A DNA stretch of 64,000 nucleotides from assembly GCA_027946555.1 (NCBI GenBank), contig JAPEVC010000123.1, forward strand, positions 42,615 to 106,614. Reading direction: 5' to 3'. Position numbers and translations under genes: made by a program. Positions 22,366 to 34,324 of the stretch are shown piece by piece (positions within the stretch are counted from its first letter, which is position 1; the number at the start of each line of letters is the position of its first letter). Source of the stretch: Gnomoniopsis sp. IMI 355080. Lineage: Eukaryota; Ascomycota; Sordariomycetes; Diaporthales; Gnomoniaceae. Below the pieces are notes generated by a model. The model saw only the letters and a list, made by a program, of their open reading frames with translations. It was not told the origin of the DNA and did not search any database.

Positions 22366-25014
22366 CCTGGGTCGGCGATCGGAAGTACGAGAATAGTTTG
22401 GGAATAAGAGCACATGTGCAAGTCTTTGATACTGTCGTCAAGTAGCTGAACCAGCCTTTCCAGCCTCGCTATTGACGCTTCACAAATTAGGATGTACTTG
22501 GATAATTAAATGATATGATAACAAACAGGCATCTACGACACATGATTTCGTTGCAGGCGAAAGCAAGCTTTCTCCTGAAGTAGTTTCTGACACGAGCGGA
22601 GCTACGTCGTGATGTATAAGTGGTTGGCCTCCTCGTATTGCTATATTATCCTTTTTCTGCACTTTGTTTTCTTGTAGCTTTACTATTGGAGGTACCTACT
22701 TTGATGGAAACTCTTTTTGACCATCTCGTCTTGACCACGTGTGGCCTAGTGATCTATCTTGGCACCCCGGGTACTATCTCGCGCAAAATTTTCATATATC
22801 TGGGAATTATCATTCCTCTATTATTCTCAATTGTGCGTTACATCAGAGAGAAACTCTGGGTATAGTGTCTGAGTGATGATCTCTAGAGCTGGTACTCGAG
22901 CTTTCCATGCATCTGGCGCCATACGCAGTTTCACATGCCATGTACTTGCTCTTTCCTTACGCACGTCCTCCCCCCGCCTTTTTGATAGCTTTACCAATAC
23001 TTTTGCCAGGTCCGGTGATCACTCCGATCTTGTAGCATCCATCTGAAGGGGTGTCTGTGAAATTCACCAAGTACAGTACCTGGGTAGATTTGTGTATAGG
23101 ATATGCGCTCATGATCCCACCGTGGACTTAGATACAACTTCCGATGTCCAGCCGCGGAGGTTGGCATGTAGGCGGAGAGAAAATGACAGTAAAGCTTGCG
23201 AAACATGACGTCGAGATCTAACATAAGACTTCGGTGCACCTTTTCAACTATAATACAGAATACTTGGGGCGGAGTTTAGTGTCCCGTGTAGCACAGACGG
23301 TCTCTTTTCCCCAGAGGGCGAGAGTCCAGAAACGCTACTGCGTACGGAATACTTCCATTCAAGACCTACATGGCGGAACCGAACTACGTTAAGCCGACTC
23401 CCGGGCGCTTCACCAATCGGACGTAGAGCCCTTGTACCATAGAAAGTGAAGCAAGATGATTAGCGTAATTTTGCGATGTTGTATTTACAGTAAGATCTTC
23501 GCCAAGAAGTTACATGTCCAAGAGCAGTGGAAATAAAGCGTGGATCGTGAATGAGCACGATGCGTTATCTGGATCTTGAAGAGCTCCCAATTTTATAGGA
23601 AGACGTATTGATGCGCGGAGAATGACTGAGGATGCGGCAGTGGAACCGAGACTGATCACAACAAGACAGCTACACACTTATTTTTGCCGTAGATAATAGA
23701 AGCACTCGTGGTTTCGAGTCAGACGCGTTTCCGTCCGGATGCGGAAGGGCGTGACGCTCGAATTTAATCGCCACCCGATACTTTAGATGGTACCTAAGTG
23801 CCTTTTAGAGCTGTCAAAATGCTTGGCATTCGCTGTTTTCGTCGATACCAGCATCCATGCAAATGGCTGTCCGGATTCCGCGGTCGTACTCTAACCTTTT
23901 CAGGATGGTCGTGTCTTCATAGCAATGTTTCTTTGGGCGCTGTGCCGTCGCCGAGACATACCAAAACGCTTATCAACTGCAAGGTAATCAGGCTAATTGT
24001 CGTTAGTGTGATGTTTTAGACTTTCAGAAAAGGGTATCGATCTACAGTGTACATGAGTGCATAATCTTGGTATGGCGCTCTACATACGAAATGACAGCGT
24101 ATGGTCCGCCGCTGGCCGCCCATAGATATCTTTGGTAGCAATCCCGCATTAGTCGACTTGTGGTAGTGACGAGCAGAACTGGCAGACTGGGTAAAGAGTG
24201 AAGATGGATGTCATCTTGACCTGCTGTTGATCCAAACCTCAACTTCGATCAGGCTAGCGCAAGTCAGAACCATGGTTGCCGCTCCACCGAGATCTTCAGA
24301 CGAGTTCGAGACAGAGTCAACGGGGTCAAAACCACGTGTTGACACACACGGAAGCAGAATGAGTTGATGCTTTCCCCGGTATGTCAATCTCCAGTGGTAG
24401 TAATAATGGCGGTGATTATATTGAGATCCGCCGCTATAGACATGCTATAGACATATGGACATGCTCATATCACTACCATCCAAGCTACAGTTCCACTTTC
24501 CGCAAAGCCGGGAGGCCAGGTCTCCGTCGCCTCCGCGGTCAGTGCTCAACTGATAGCGTCGCCCATCCGGTGCCATCCCAAAAGTTGTAGAGGTCCATGC
24601 GTCCCAACGTCACGCTACTAGGTAAACTATCATTGCTACCAGCTATTCGGAACCTTGGAGTTCCAGGCACGGTGTACGTTCTACCTGGTAGTCGTCGCTA
24701 CCGGCACGGCACACAAGGGGCGGCCTTGCCCAAGCTTCTGATATAAGGAGTTTTGAGAAATTTCGAGAGATCAACTATTATATCCAATGGGCTCACCGCG
24801 TACCTGGTCTTGACAACCTTCGTTTACATATTTACTGCCTAGGTAGTAAATCGAGATTACTGCGGCGTATTCGAATCCTGCATCTCCCTGCTGGCTAGGC
24901 GATTTTCATGTATCTCCTAAAATTCCGTTCCTCTACCAAAGCCCGACCGTCATAACTATATCCTTGACTTTGTACCCAGCCTTTCGATGTTTGTACCCTT
25001 CGTTGTCGCACAGG
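22366..25014. other. Gene-poor stretch of 2.6 kb
   Basis: No gene that I can support. Short open frames occur, including a hydrophobic one near 22620-22865 that lacks an ATG start. An imperfect 20-bp palindrome centred on CCTAGG lies at 24831-24850. The right end is the promoter of the GPCR gene. Confidence 0.5.
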
Positions 25015-26540
25015 ATGTCTTCCAATCTAGAAGCACAAATCTTGGGTGACAATGGCTCACTATCTCCTTTGCCAAAGGACGCCAAGGAAGGCGTTGTAGC
25101 TACGGGAATCCTGGGACTTTTATCCCTCTTTTCTTGTGGCTTTCTATTCATTTACATCAGCTACAGACTGTTGACGAATCGCTCGAACCGCAATGAGGCA
25201 CCACGAATCTCTATTTCTTCTGACCTGGACAATGGCTCGAAGATCGCACTCGGTGCTAGCAGGAAGCAGAGCAACAGCAGCCAAGCAACATCGACATACG
25301 ATTCTGGCGCGCACAGTGGCAAAACATCCGAGAGCAAACAAATAAATTCGAATTCATTCCTTACTCTGATTCACAACCTGTTAGTAGCGGATATGCTCCA
25401 GGCGTTGTCTTTCACCTTTGGCCTGAACTGGTGGCGAATGGATGGGATCTTTGTTTCCTCTGGGTCGTGCGGAGCCCGTAAGTTGTCACAGTCCTCGTGG
25501 TGCAGTTGAAAACAATGCTCCTTTCGATTGCTCGCAACTTTACCAGCGAATCTCTTGCTTCATACTTGATACCACAGTTCTAACTTTCCGCAGAATCATT
25601 TTCTCTTATGGTCGGCAGCGTCTCCATCAGTGTATTCCTCATCGCCATTTCGATAAACACGTTCTTGACAGTTGTCTGGGGCTTCAAACCTTCACGATTC
25701 GTTGTCCGATCTGTAGTGGTCTTCAACTGGCTTTTTTCTTTCTCAATGGCTTTCGCTGCCTTGGGAATCAACATGACGAAGGGAAGTGGCCAGATCTATG
25801 GCAGGTCCATCACCTTATGCTGGCTCGAATACCAATACGCCGAAACCTTTGGTGTGTGGCTCCAGAACTTCTGGCTCTGCCTCGCCATCGCTGTCACATT
25901 CATTTGTTATGCATGGATTCTCGTTGCCTTGGTATGCAACAGACAGTCTCCCAGGCACATGCCATTAAGTACACGGAAGAATGCTGCCCCGGAGCTATCT
26001 GGCCATCACCCGGCCTTCCTCATCTACCCTGTCATCTACCTAGTCACGACTGTTCCTCTAGCATTGGTGGGTCTTCTGTCCTCCTCGGGCATCATCAGAG
26101 TCAGCACAAGGCACTTCAATCTCGTCTCGTGTATTTCATCGCTCGCAGGCTTACTTGATGCCATCCTATGGTCAACTACCATTCTCTTGAGTTCGTCCAA
26201 GGAACTGGAAGAAGTCGGCCTCGACCCATTCGTTTTTATTCGGTCACCCTCAAGAGATTATGGAAATATAGTATGGGTCGAAGGAGCGGCAGGCATCCAC
26301 GAGGGGCAGATTGAGGGGAGGAAAGGTAGCCGAGGGCACATATGGTGGAGGCTCGGGCACAACGAGAGGGCTGGCCTACCGAGAGTCAACGAGGACCGTA
26401 TCATGGACGATGACACAATGAATAGGATTCACATGGACACAACTACGTCTGTTCTGGTGGAACATTCGTTGACGGAGCCGACGGAGCCGACGGATATACC
26501 TAGCTCTAAGGTACCAAGAGCGTATCATCCAACATGGTGA
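25015..26540 (+). CDS. Fungal G protein-coupled receptor (Git3-like)
   Basis: Two exons, 25015-25477 and 25594-26540, give 469 residues. The intron has a GTAAGT donor and a CGCAG acceptor. Hydrophobicity supports seven membrane helices: TM1 at about 28-50, TM2 at 113-136, TM3 starting FSLMVGSVSISVFL, then NWLFSFSMAFAAL, FWLCLAIAVTFICYAW, PVIYLVTTVPLALVGLL and ISSLAGLLDAILWSTTILL. The pattern resembles fungal Git3/glucose- or amino-acid-sensing receptors that act through G-alpha and cAMP at the plasma membrane. The first intracellular loop is unusually long, about 60 Ser/Asn-rich residues where a few are normal. The C-terminal tail from about residue 345 is hydrophilic with many Ser/Thr, suitable for phosphorylation. 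The ligand is unknown, and the class is from general resemblance. Confidence 0.8.
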
Positions 26541-29500
26541 TGCTCCTTGTTACACATCCTCAGTTATTTCCAAAACACATTGGAGCCTCGTAGCGATCTT
26601 TGTTTAAGTCAGAAGACCTTCAATTCAACACCTTTATCTTGCAACAATCTCAAGTGTTCCTAACGCTCATGCTAGGGTATCAATCAACCAGGTCACTACT
26701 CAGGTAGAGTACCTTGTGCGAAGGTTCATACCGGTGTTCTGCCGCAGGCAAGAATTGGAAGAAGCGTTACCAAGTTCCATCCATCTTGCCACACTCTAGA
26801 TTATTATTACCCAGGCAGCTTGGTTTCTGAGAGCCAGCAACAAAATCTCCTTGCAACTCCAAGCCCCGCTTTGCACACTTCGCAGTCCGTTCTCCCTGCC
26901 TACCTAGGTAAGTACACTTACCCGCAGACTATACTTGGCAAAGTTGGACTAACAGGCGAGCGTTCTGGCTGGCAGCTCTTCGAGGGTCCCATTGACTTTG
27001 CTGAAGATCCCTACAAGACCTCATAGCCACGAACAGGTCCTTCAAATAAAAGTGCAGACTCCATGGAAAATAAACTACCCATGCTCAACGGTCCTCAAGC
27101 AACAGTGATGGTTTCCTACTGCCAATCGGTCGGTTCAGCCCAGAGGCAGTGTTTGTGTCCATGCCTCTATTACACACCTCGGAGAAAGCTCTAGCAAAGT
27201 GGCCGCAGTATCAAGCGAGCCTCCGCCTTCGGTCGATTCAGAGCTCGCTGGTATTCTCAAGGTTGAGAAGCGGCCTCGAAGCGATCGAGGAGTTAGTTAA
27301 CGCTCTTTGTCAATCGATGAAACTTGTAGCTGATGAGCCTCAAAGAATCAAAATGCAGAGCTCGGGTCTGCTTCTGTGAAAGGGATCGAGGGTGGGGATT
27401 AGCAGCTGCTTCGAAAGTCAGGAAGGCAGAATATGAGACTCGGTGCCCAGAAGACCTGGTGTAAATGCCCGGTGCGAAGACCTGGGACAGTTACAAGAGC
27501 ATCTGGCGGCGTTGAAACAAGAGCTCAAGAATCTTCATAGACATTGTTGCTGTGAGCTCGATATTAGTCATCATCTGGAAGGTCTATCTAGCAAGCCCCT
27601 TTCGTGGCTGGCTTTCCAGTCAAGGTCTTCCTCCTTCATGCATCGAGATTATAAACACAGTCTTTTGCATTCCATGTTAACCATGCGTTAGAGGTATCCG
27701 ACCGTTGCGAGCAGTGCCAGCTCCCCAAGCTCTTTGTGCGAGGCGAGCTCCCAGCGAGGCAAGGCAATAGAGACGAGGACCTCCCTTTGGCAGAGCTTGA
27801 CGACCCAGCTGGTCCGAGACGGTCCACTTCTCCAGGCACGGAGTCTCTTGTCACGTCGCTATTGGAAGAGAAGCACAATAATTCGAAGCCTTATGAGAGC
27901 AGGAGTCCAGGTGGTCATCTGACGTCTTTTACCTGAGGCATTACTGAAAGATATGAGGAGCAAGCTGGATCAGCATATTCATACTCATCCCTTGACGTCT
28001 TATTATGTTCGAAGCGAGATGATCAAAAATGGTGCAAGGCGTCCAACAATATGTATACTGTGCCCTATGTAGAACAAGGAGAAGCTTCAAAGAAACTTTG
28101 GGGCCAAGACATCGGTTTTGGATATCAAAATCCTTGAAGAAAGTTACAATAATCCACCGTGCTAATTACCTCCGGGACATAAAAAAAAAGCTCGGCAATT
28201 CCCCCCCGAGCACGCGGGTTGTACCCACCCTTTGTTGAGGACGACCTCGAATTACTGTTACATAGTCGTTCTTTTCGGCACTTATTATTGGACACAAGAG
28301 CACTTTCAATGATGCCGTACTTCAGATCAAGGTCCTGAACGAAGAAATTATGGCCTCCTACCGGAGACATCGTCGCTTCGAAACGACGATAACGGGCAAC
28401 TTTCCAGGTCAAATTTGGCAGAGGTGAACCCGCTCTGATTAACATCAATTTGATCCCTCAAAGCAAGTACCGGCCCCACCTGCGCAGACGATATGGCAGA
28501 CTATCCACCTAATAAGCACCTAATCAGCTTCAAGTGTAGGACGGACGACCTACCAAGCTTGGCTGGAACGCTATACTCGATGCTTGCTATGTGGGCCTTG
28601 CTGCTACTGCTACAGTAGTACATCCGTACCTACGCACATACATACATACTATGGTACCCGAAATGCACAAGAAATCCCACCAATGCGACGAATGAGAGTC
28701 CTGTGATTGGTCGCAGGAATGTTATGGGGCAAGTGCGCAACGTCGCTGGAACAACATTAGATACTGTACCAATGGAGAGTGGACAGGCGACACTTGTGCA
28801 CACTGTTACAATCCCGTCAATAACGATTGGGCGGAGCATCGCTCTGATTCGTCTCACCGCCCACCTGCGGATGGTGTTTGCACTTAGCTGGACGCTCGAT
28901 CGCGAGCACCGCATGTCGGTCGTCATACTGCACTAAGAAAAAGCAATCCGTCGTTTTCATATAGGTAGTCATGAGATCAATCAAGGGCGGTGTGTCTATT
29001 CCAGAATTCTGCGTAGATAAAATACCCTTTTCTTCTCTTGGTGTGACTTGCGCTTGATATATGTGGACTTGATATGTATTATTCTCGAGTATCACAAAAC
29101 TCTATTACAATTTGACGCTGCTCTTTGAATTCCTAGAGCTTGCCCGACACTCCGACATGCCGTGATTGTGTCCGATCACCACCACAGGATGGAGCTGTGT
29201 CAGGACCTACTTGTTTAGGCAACCAGTCGTGACCAGCAAGAATGCGTTGGGTACTTGGCCAGGTGCGTGTACGAATACGGTACGAATACGCGATGCAAAA
29301 CGCGTTTTTTTGGGACCGTGAGACAGCGCACAAACAGGAAGTCGAGGAGCTGGAAGCCGACATGGAGTAACCCTTGACGACCTAGTACACCGGCCCCACA
29401 CGGACTACTGGTGACGCAGCGTGGCAAGGGCGAAAACTTGAGGTGCGATGAACATCAAGTGCCCTAGTCGCTCCAAACTGCTGGGCTAGGCTAAAACTAG

Positions 29501-29746
29501 GCGTTTGATATCTTGACTCGAATTGGAATACCGACGGGCGGCGTCCTAGTCACGGGCCGTTCCAATAGACCGACGTCCCACTAATACTTGTTTTATATAT
29601 GATTTGCGTCCCCATGTTTGACGACCTGCTTTTGATAGCCTTTGAATTGTCCAGCTTTTGCGGCTACCAAACCTCCTGCGTTTATTTTGACTGATCTGCT
29701 CCAGCTGTCACTCGTGTTTGGCGAGCTCGGAATACTACCTACCACC
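26541..29746. other. Gene-poor stretch of 3.2 kb
   Basis: Apart from the decayed coding fragments at 27.1-27.9 kb I see no gene. A perfect 10-bp palindrome TACCTAGGTA lies at 26901-26910. The 200-300 bp before 29747 are the P450 promoter. Confidence 0.5.
27149..27936 (+). pseudogene. Possible decayed gene, coding-like fragments in several frames
   Basis: Three plus-strand fragments look coding in composition but lie in different frames or are broken by stops. One at 27149-27379 contains RLRSGLEAIEELVNALCQSM. One at 27443-27691 contains LQEHLAALKQELKNLHRHC, a likely coiled coil. A third, ending at 27936, contains DRCEQCQLPKLFVRGEL. I could not join them with acceptable splice sites and phases. 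A relic gene is one reading. An unrecognised multi-exon gene or chance are others. No family is recognised. Confidence 0.25.
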
Positions 29747-31647
29747 ATGGCCATCGCAGAGGTTGCGTCGTTAGCAAGAGAGAAGCTGGTCTCACAATGG
29801 CCCTTCTTCTTGACGACAGTCCTGGCTTTGGTGGGAGCGTGGCTCTTGCAGCAAACGATCTTCAAGTTTGATGCTCTGTCCAAGATACCACTCGCGGGCA
29901 GTGACATTACTGACGACAACAAACGTCGGGAGCATTTCCTGGCTAATGCGAAAACGATGTATGGCAAGGCCTATGAGATTCTCAAAGGCTTGGGAGCATG
30001 CCGGCTACCCACCTCTCGAGGTAAGTCAAAATCTCTCTCTAAAAGCCCTCCTTGTCCGGATTGCTAAAAATCTTCGTACATTTCTTAGAGAGCCCAGTCA
30101 TTCTGCTCGACACGAAATTCCTGCCAGAGTTGAGGAACGTGTCCGACGAGGTTCTCGACTTTGCCGCGGCCATCGACGACGTAAGTTCTTGCCACTTGCA
30201 CTTGTGGAGTAAAGTCAACTAAAAGTCGGCAGGTTATGCATCCGGAGTGGACGGGCGTATCCGCGAGAAGGGCCATCATCCCTCACGTCGTTATGAGGGA
30301 TCTAACTCCGGGGCTTGGTATGATAGCACATTACGCCGTCCACTTGATGAGATTGGAACTAACAGTCGCGATAGGTCGTCTGAATCCCACTGTTGCCGAG
30401 GAAGTCGATCTCGCCTTCCAGGAGGAGCTCCCGCCGTGTAAAGACTGGACTCCAGTACTGCTAAACAAGCACCTCCTCCGCATTATTGCTAAAGTCTCAG
30501 GCCGCATCTTTGTCGGCCCCGAGCTTTGCCGGACCGAAGAGTATATCGATATGTCCATTAACTACACGGTCTTGTTAACAACAGCCGTACTCGATATCAC
30601 CGCCCTGAGCCCGTCAGAACGCAAGTCCAAGGCCCAAAACCTGCCGAAGGTCCAAGCGCTCCAGTCTCGACAAAAGAGAGCGCGCGAATTCCTGCAGCCG
30701 CTCATTGCCGCGCGCAAGAAGGCCATGAAGGAGGACGACTTCCAGAAGCCGGACGATATCATGCAATGGGTTCTAGACGACGGCCAGTCCAAGTATGGCG
30801 AGCAGAGTATTGAGGAGCTTACGGAGATCCAACTAGGCCTGACCTTTGCCGCGATCCACACTACGAGCATGACCACCACCAATGCCTTTTACTGCCTGGC
30901 TGTGATGCCTGAGGTACGCGCTGAGCTTCGCGAGGAGGTTCGCACCGTTCTGAAGGAGTACGGAACTTTTACTACGGCCGCGCTACAGAAGATGAAGAAA
31001 TTGGACAGCTTCATGCGAGAGGTGATGAGGGTCTATCCTCTTAGTTGGGGTACGTCCAAGACTTCCGCACCGAATTGTCTTCCATCATACTAAACTTTTT
31101 CCTTTCTTTCTTCAGGTACCTTTCAACGCAAAGTGCACAAGGACGTAGTCCTCTCCAATGGACAAGTACTGCCAGCGGGCTGTGTCATCGAAGTCGCTTC
31201 GTATAACAGCGCGCACGATCCTGAGCTCGTCTCCAACCCGAAGGAGTTTGACCCATACCGATCGTATCGGCAGCGCGAACAGCAGGAACTTCAGGGCATG
31301 CAACACGCCGCGGCGGCGGCGGCGAACCAGATGGTCTCGGTGTCGACAACCTCGCTGACCTTTGGTTACGGCCGCCATTCATGTCCTGGACGGTTCTTTG
31401 CTGCCAACGAGATCAAGATGATTATAGGGCGGGCCGTCTTGGATTACGAGTTTAAGAACGTTGATGGATCGATGGAGAGGTACCCCAATCTCTTGATTGC
31501 CGAGTCGGTGAGTTGCATCTAATCATCTGTAAAGTTGGAAGTTGGAAGGGTTACGCTTTCATATAACAGTATTGCTAATCTGTCTTTGCGCTCCAGAATA
31601 CACCAGACCCTACTAGGGAGCTTCTGTTCAAGAGGATTGCTGTATAG
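29747..31647 (+). CDS. Cytochrome P450 monooxygenase (membrane-anchored)
   Basis: Five exons: 29747-30020, 30089-30180, 30233-31049, 31116-31507 and 31597-31647, giving 541 residues. The ATG sits in the strong context ACCACCATGG. An N-terminal membrane anchor lies around residues 18-38 (FFLTTVLALVGAWLLQQ). P450 signatures are the I-helix FAAIHTTSMTTTN, the K-helix E385-V-M-R388, a PERF-like FDPYRSYRQREQ, and the haem loop FGYGRHSCPGRFFA with thiolate Cys about 484. The pattern resembles fungal P450s of the kaurene-oxidase-like group, which hydroxylate terpenoid or other secondary metabolites at the ER using NADPH-P450 reductase. No terpene cyclase, PKS or other pathway gene lies nearby, so the substrate cannot be inferred. 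An Ala-rich insertion (AAAAAANQ) lies just before the haem loop. Confidence 0.93.
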
Positions 31648-33742
31648 GGCATTTTTGTTGCGCTGGGTTTACGGTCCAATTTTAGATGGCCGTATTGCTT
31701 CGAATGTTTGGTTTTTGTTTGGTTTTAGCGAGACTAAACTTATTCTTGTGTCTTTTTTAGAGGGCACAGTATGTAGGCTACCGTACATATGCGCCAGTCT
31801 GCCGCCCAAATACTGGGGCCATCGACGGGCTCTCTCTCTTTTAACGACAGTCAACATTCAGGTTTTCATTTCCCACTTGCAAAGAGAACATCATCAGTCA
31901 CTGCAACTACACAACAGTGTCACATTCGGGAAACAGACCAACTCGGTGCCGACGGCCGAAGATAGCGGGCCTAACTATTGATTAGAGTGCCGAGATTCGT
32001 CCGGGCCGTATCGTGCCGTAGCTCGGAAGCTATCACGTCATTCAAGCTCATTCGTCAATGGTTACATTGAAGGCTTGAATCCTTCAGGCTGAAGCATTGA
32101 AGCGTGGACGGACGGGTGTGGTGGCAGCAGAGGAGCCATGCGAGCAATCTTAATGCAGGTGTCGTATTTGGGAAAGGGCAGGCAAAGAAATCCTCATTTC
32201 AAAGCAAGCTACGCCGTACACAGGTTCCCCTGCCCCGAATTTCGATTGCAGTTCGCGCATGCTTGCGAGGTGATTGGATGACCGAGTGCAACGAGTTAAT
32301 GAGTTGTGTGTGCTGCGCCGCATGCTGGCGGGCTGGCTGTCCCATTGTCCTCATCCACCATTGGCTTTTTGACTTCTGACTTGCTCGCCCTGCCGTGGTC
32401 CCAAGCCCGGAAGGATTTCAAGGGACATTGCCTTCCACGAGACGTTGTTGCGTCCGGGAACTCAGGAGTGCATACAGAAGAAAGTAAAACGGCCCCCACG
32501 GGCTAGCAGAAGCGGGCCACACTGAGATGGTTGCATATCGTCTTTCGGGTGCTCATCCCGATGCGCTCGCTTCCTTGGCCTGTTTGGCCTGCTTGGTTGA
32601 TGAGAAGACCCTTTGCTGCTAGTTGTTAAATGCCAAATGGTCCAAGACAGCTTCAGCTCCAGCTCTAACCGACCCCCACCGACGTCCGGGAAGACTACGA
32701 GCCAAGCGAGTCAAAGGATTCGGGCCATCTCCACTTTTGGTGGCACTGAGACCGCATCTGGACTTCAGCCCTGTGTCAAGAAATGATATCCTACGCAATA
32801 GATGATTTCCCAGGTGGGCAATATTCAAGTCTCAGGCTCGCTCGGCCGTCACGAAGGGATGAGAAAGGCAAACGTCTGCCTACATATCCGTTCGAAGCAT
32901 TGGTTCATCTCATAATATTTCGTACGTCGACATCCTTCGCAAGGAAAGCCCCCTCGGTATATGCCGTTGGTCACGCGCTCTCTACTGCAGCCCTTCCGCA
33001 GGGGTCATCACTGTCTCTCTTCCCCGGTTGGGCCCCGGGCCCAGGGCGTGCCACCTGCATCCCACCACTTCCAAGGGTCCTGGTCACTTCTCTCCGCTGG
33101 CACCCTGCTGCCATCACGTTAGCCGCCCGATCGTTCCATGCTGAGGTCCAATTTCATTCTTCTCCTCTTTCGTTATTCCCACGACGACCATTCAACAACT
33201 CCCGCTTGCGCCGCGAATATCTATCCGACCGCCGTGTGACGACCAGTTCAGTGGTTGTGCCGACGTCGGTGCGCTCACGAGCTACCTAGTACATCATATC
33301 CTGTGCCGAGTCCACGACTTAAGCTTATACTTTAGCTTCATCGTCACCTGGGCCACTTCGGCGACCTGCGCTGCGCAAGCATCCACTGCGGTACGCGTGT
33401 TTGACGTCCATTGTGCGCTAACAAGAAGATACGTGACGTGGGTTTCAAAGACCTTCGTTGCTGCCGGTGCGTAACGACCTAGCAATTTGGCATTAGATCT
33501 TCATTGTTCCCGAGGTCTGATCCGTTGCTTTCTGGTCAGATATGCAAGCATTGGACTGACTCGCTCGCGATAGCTTCAACAACAATATTAGCAGCGACAA
33601 CCTTACGAGCCAGTGCCGCACTAAAAGCGACCGCGACGGCGACCAACTTAAGCGCATCTTCGGGAGGAGCTGGCGCTCCGCGCATCCCCACAAAAGTCTT
33701 GGTCCTCGCTGTTGATTGCTTTGTCGGTCCAGATCAGCTGTG
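31648..33742. other. 2.1 kb without a supported gene
   Basis: A 168-codon open frame at 32783-33289 lacks a recognisable domain and is probably chance. An Ala/Thr-rich frame at 33504-33743 may be an N-terminal exon of the next gene, but I could not find a clean splice join. Confidence 0.45.
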
Positions 33743-34324
33743 ATGTGGTGCTGTTTACGGCGACGGAGGGAGTCATTCGACGATGACAGGACGGAGAAGT
33801 TCCGGGAAATGCCGCAGCGGAGGGACTTGTCGACCTTGCCACCAAGGAGAGACCTGGCGGCGATGCCTCCCGGGAGGAGGGAGACCGTAAGAGCGACGAC
33901 AGAATTTAAGTGGCCCCCACGGATAGGCGATGCCGCCTTGCCGCCGAAGCTGGCGCAATTTCAACACACGCATACGCCGCCGCCGGCGCCCATCTCGGAC
34001 GAGTCGGCCGAGAAGGAGGCGGCCTTGGGATCTCCGACGAGCTTTCATTTTCCTCCCGAGCCGGTATATCGTGAGCAGGAGTACCACATTTCACCGCAAG
34101 TATCTTCAGTGATGCTTTCACAAGAGTACAAACGTGGACAGGAGGCTGCTGCATTGCCAGATCTGGCGGAGCTGCCACCGAATGAGCTGGTGCCGCAGCA
34201 GGTGCACGAGCTAGCGGGGCCTACTCCAACGCTCACTTTTCATCATGAACTGGAAGGGAGCCCGGACACACTGAGGTCAACGCGATCACCGACGCCAACG
34301 AGTCGGTTCTCCAGCAGGAGATGA
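33743..34324 (+). CDS. Proline-rich protein of unknown function, probably partial
   Basis: The open frame from the ATG at 33743 gives 193 residues beginning MWCCLRRRRESFDDDRTEKF. The sequence is rich in Pro, Glu and Arg and probably disordered, with repeated PPRRD/MPPGRR motifs. A dicysteine followed by RRRR looks like the cytoplasmic edge of a membrane helix. This suggests the real protein has an upstream exon with an extracellular part and a membrane segment, as in small fungal single-pass proteins whose tails read FREMP or similar. The frame upstream at 33504-33743, with an Ala/Thr-rich stretch and SSGGAGAP, is a candidate. I do not recognise a function. The stop is clear and the start is uncertain. 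Confidence 0.45.
   Translation: MWCCLRRRRESFDDDRTEKFREMPQRRDLSTLPPRRDLAAMPPGRRETVRATTEFKWPPRIGDAALPPKLAQFQHTHTPPPAPISDESAEKEAALGSPTSFHFPPEPVYREQEYHISPQVSSVMLSQEYKRGQEAAALPDLAELPPNELVPQQVHELAGPTPTLTFHHELEGSPDTLRSTRSPTPTSRFSSRR

Noticed and set aside
22620..22865. 81-codon hydrophobic frame resembling a small membrane protein
   Set aside because: It lacks an ATG at its start, is AT-rich in an otherwise empty region, and shows no family resemblance.
29747..31647. P450 as part of a secondary-metabolite cluster
   Set aside because: No PKS, NRPS, terpene cyclase, prenyltransferase or cluster regulator is visible within the window. The GPCR and proline-rich neighbours do not form a pathway.
32783..33289. 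168-codon plus-strand frame
   Set aside because: No domain, Ser/Arg/Pro-rich composition, no matching splice sites or neighbour. Probably chance in a promoter region.
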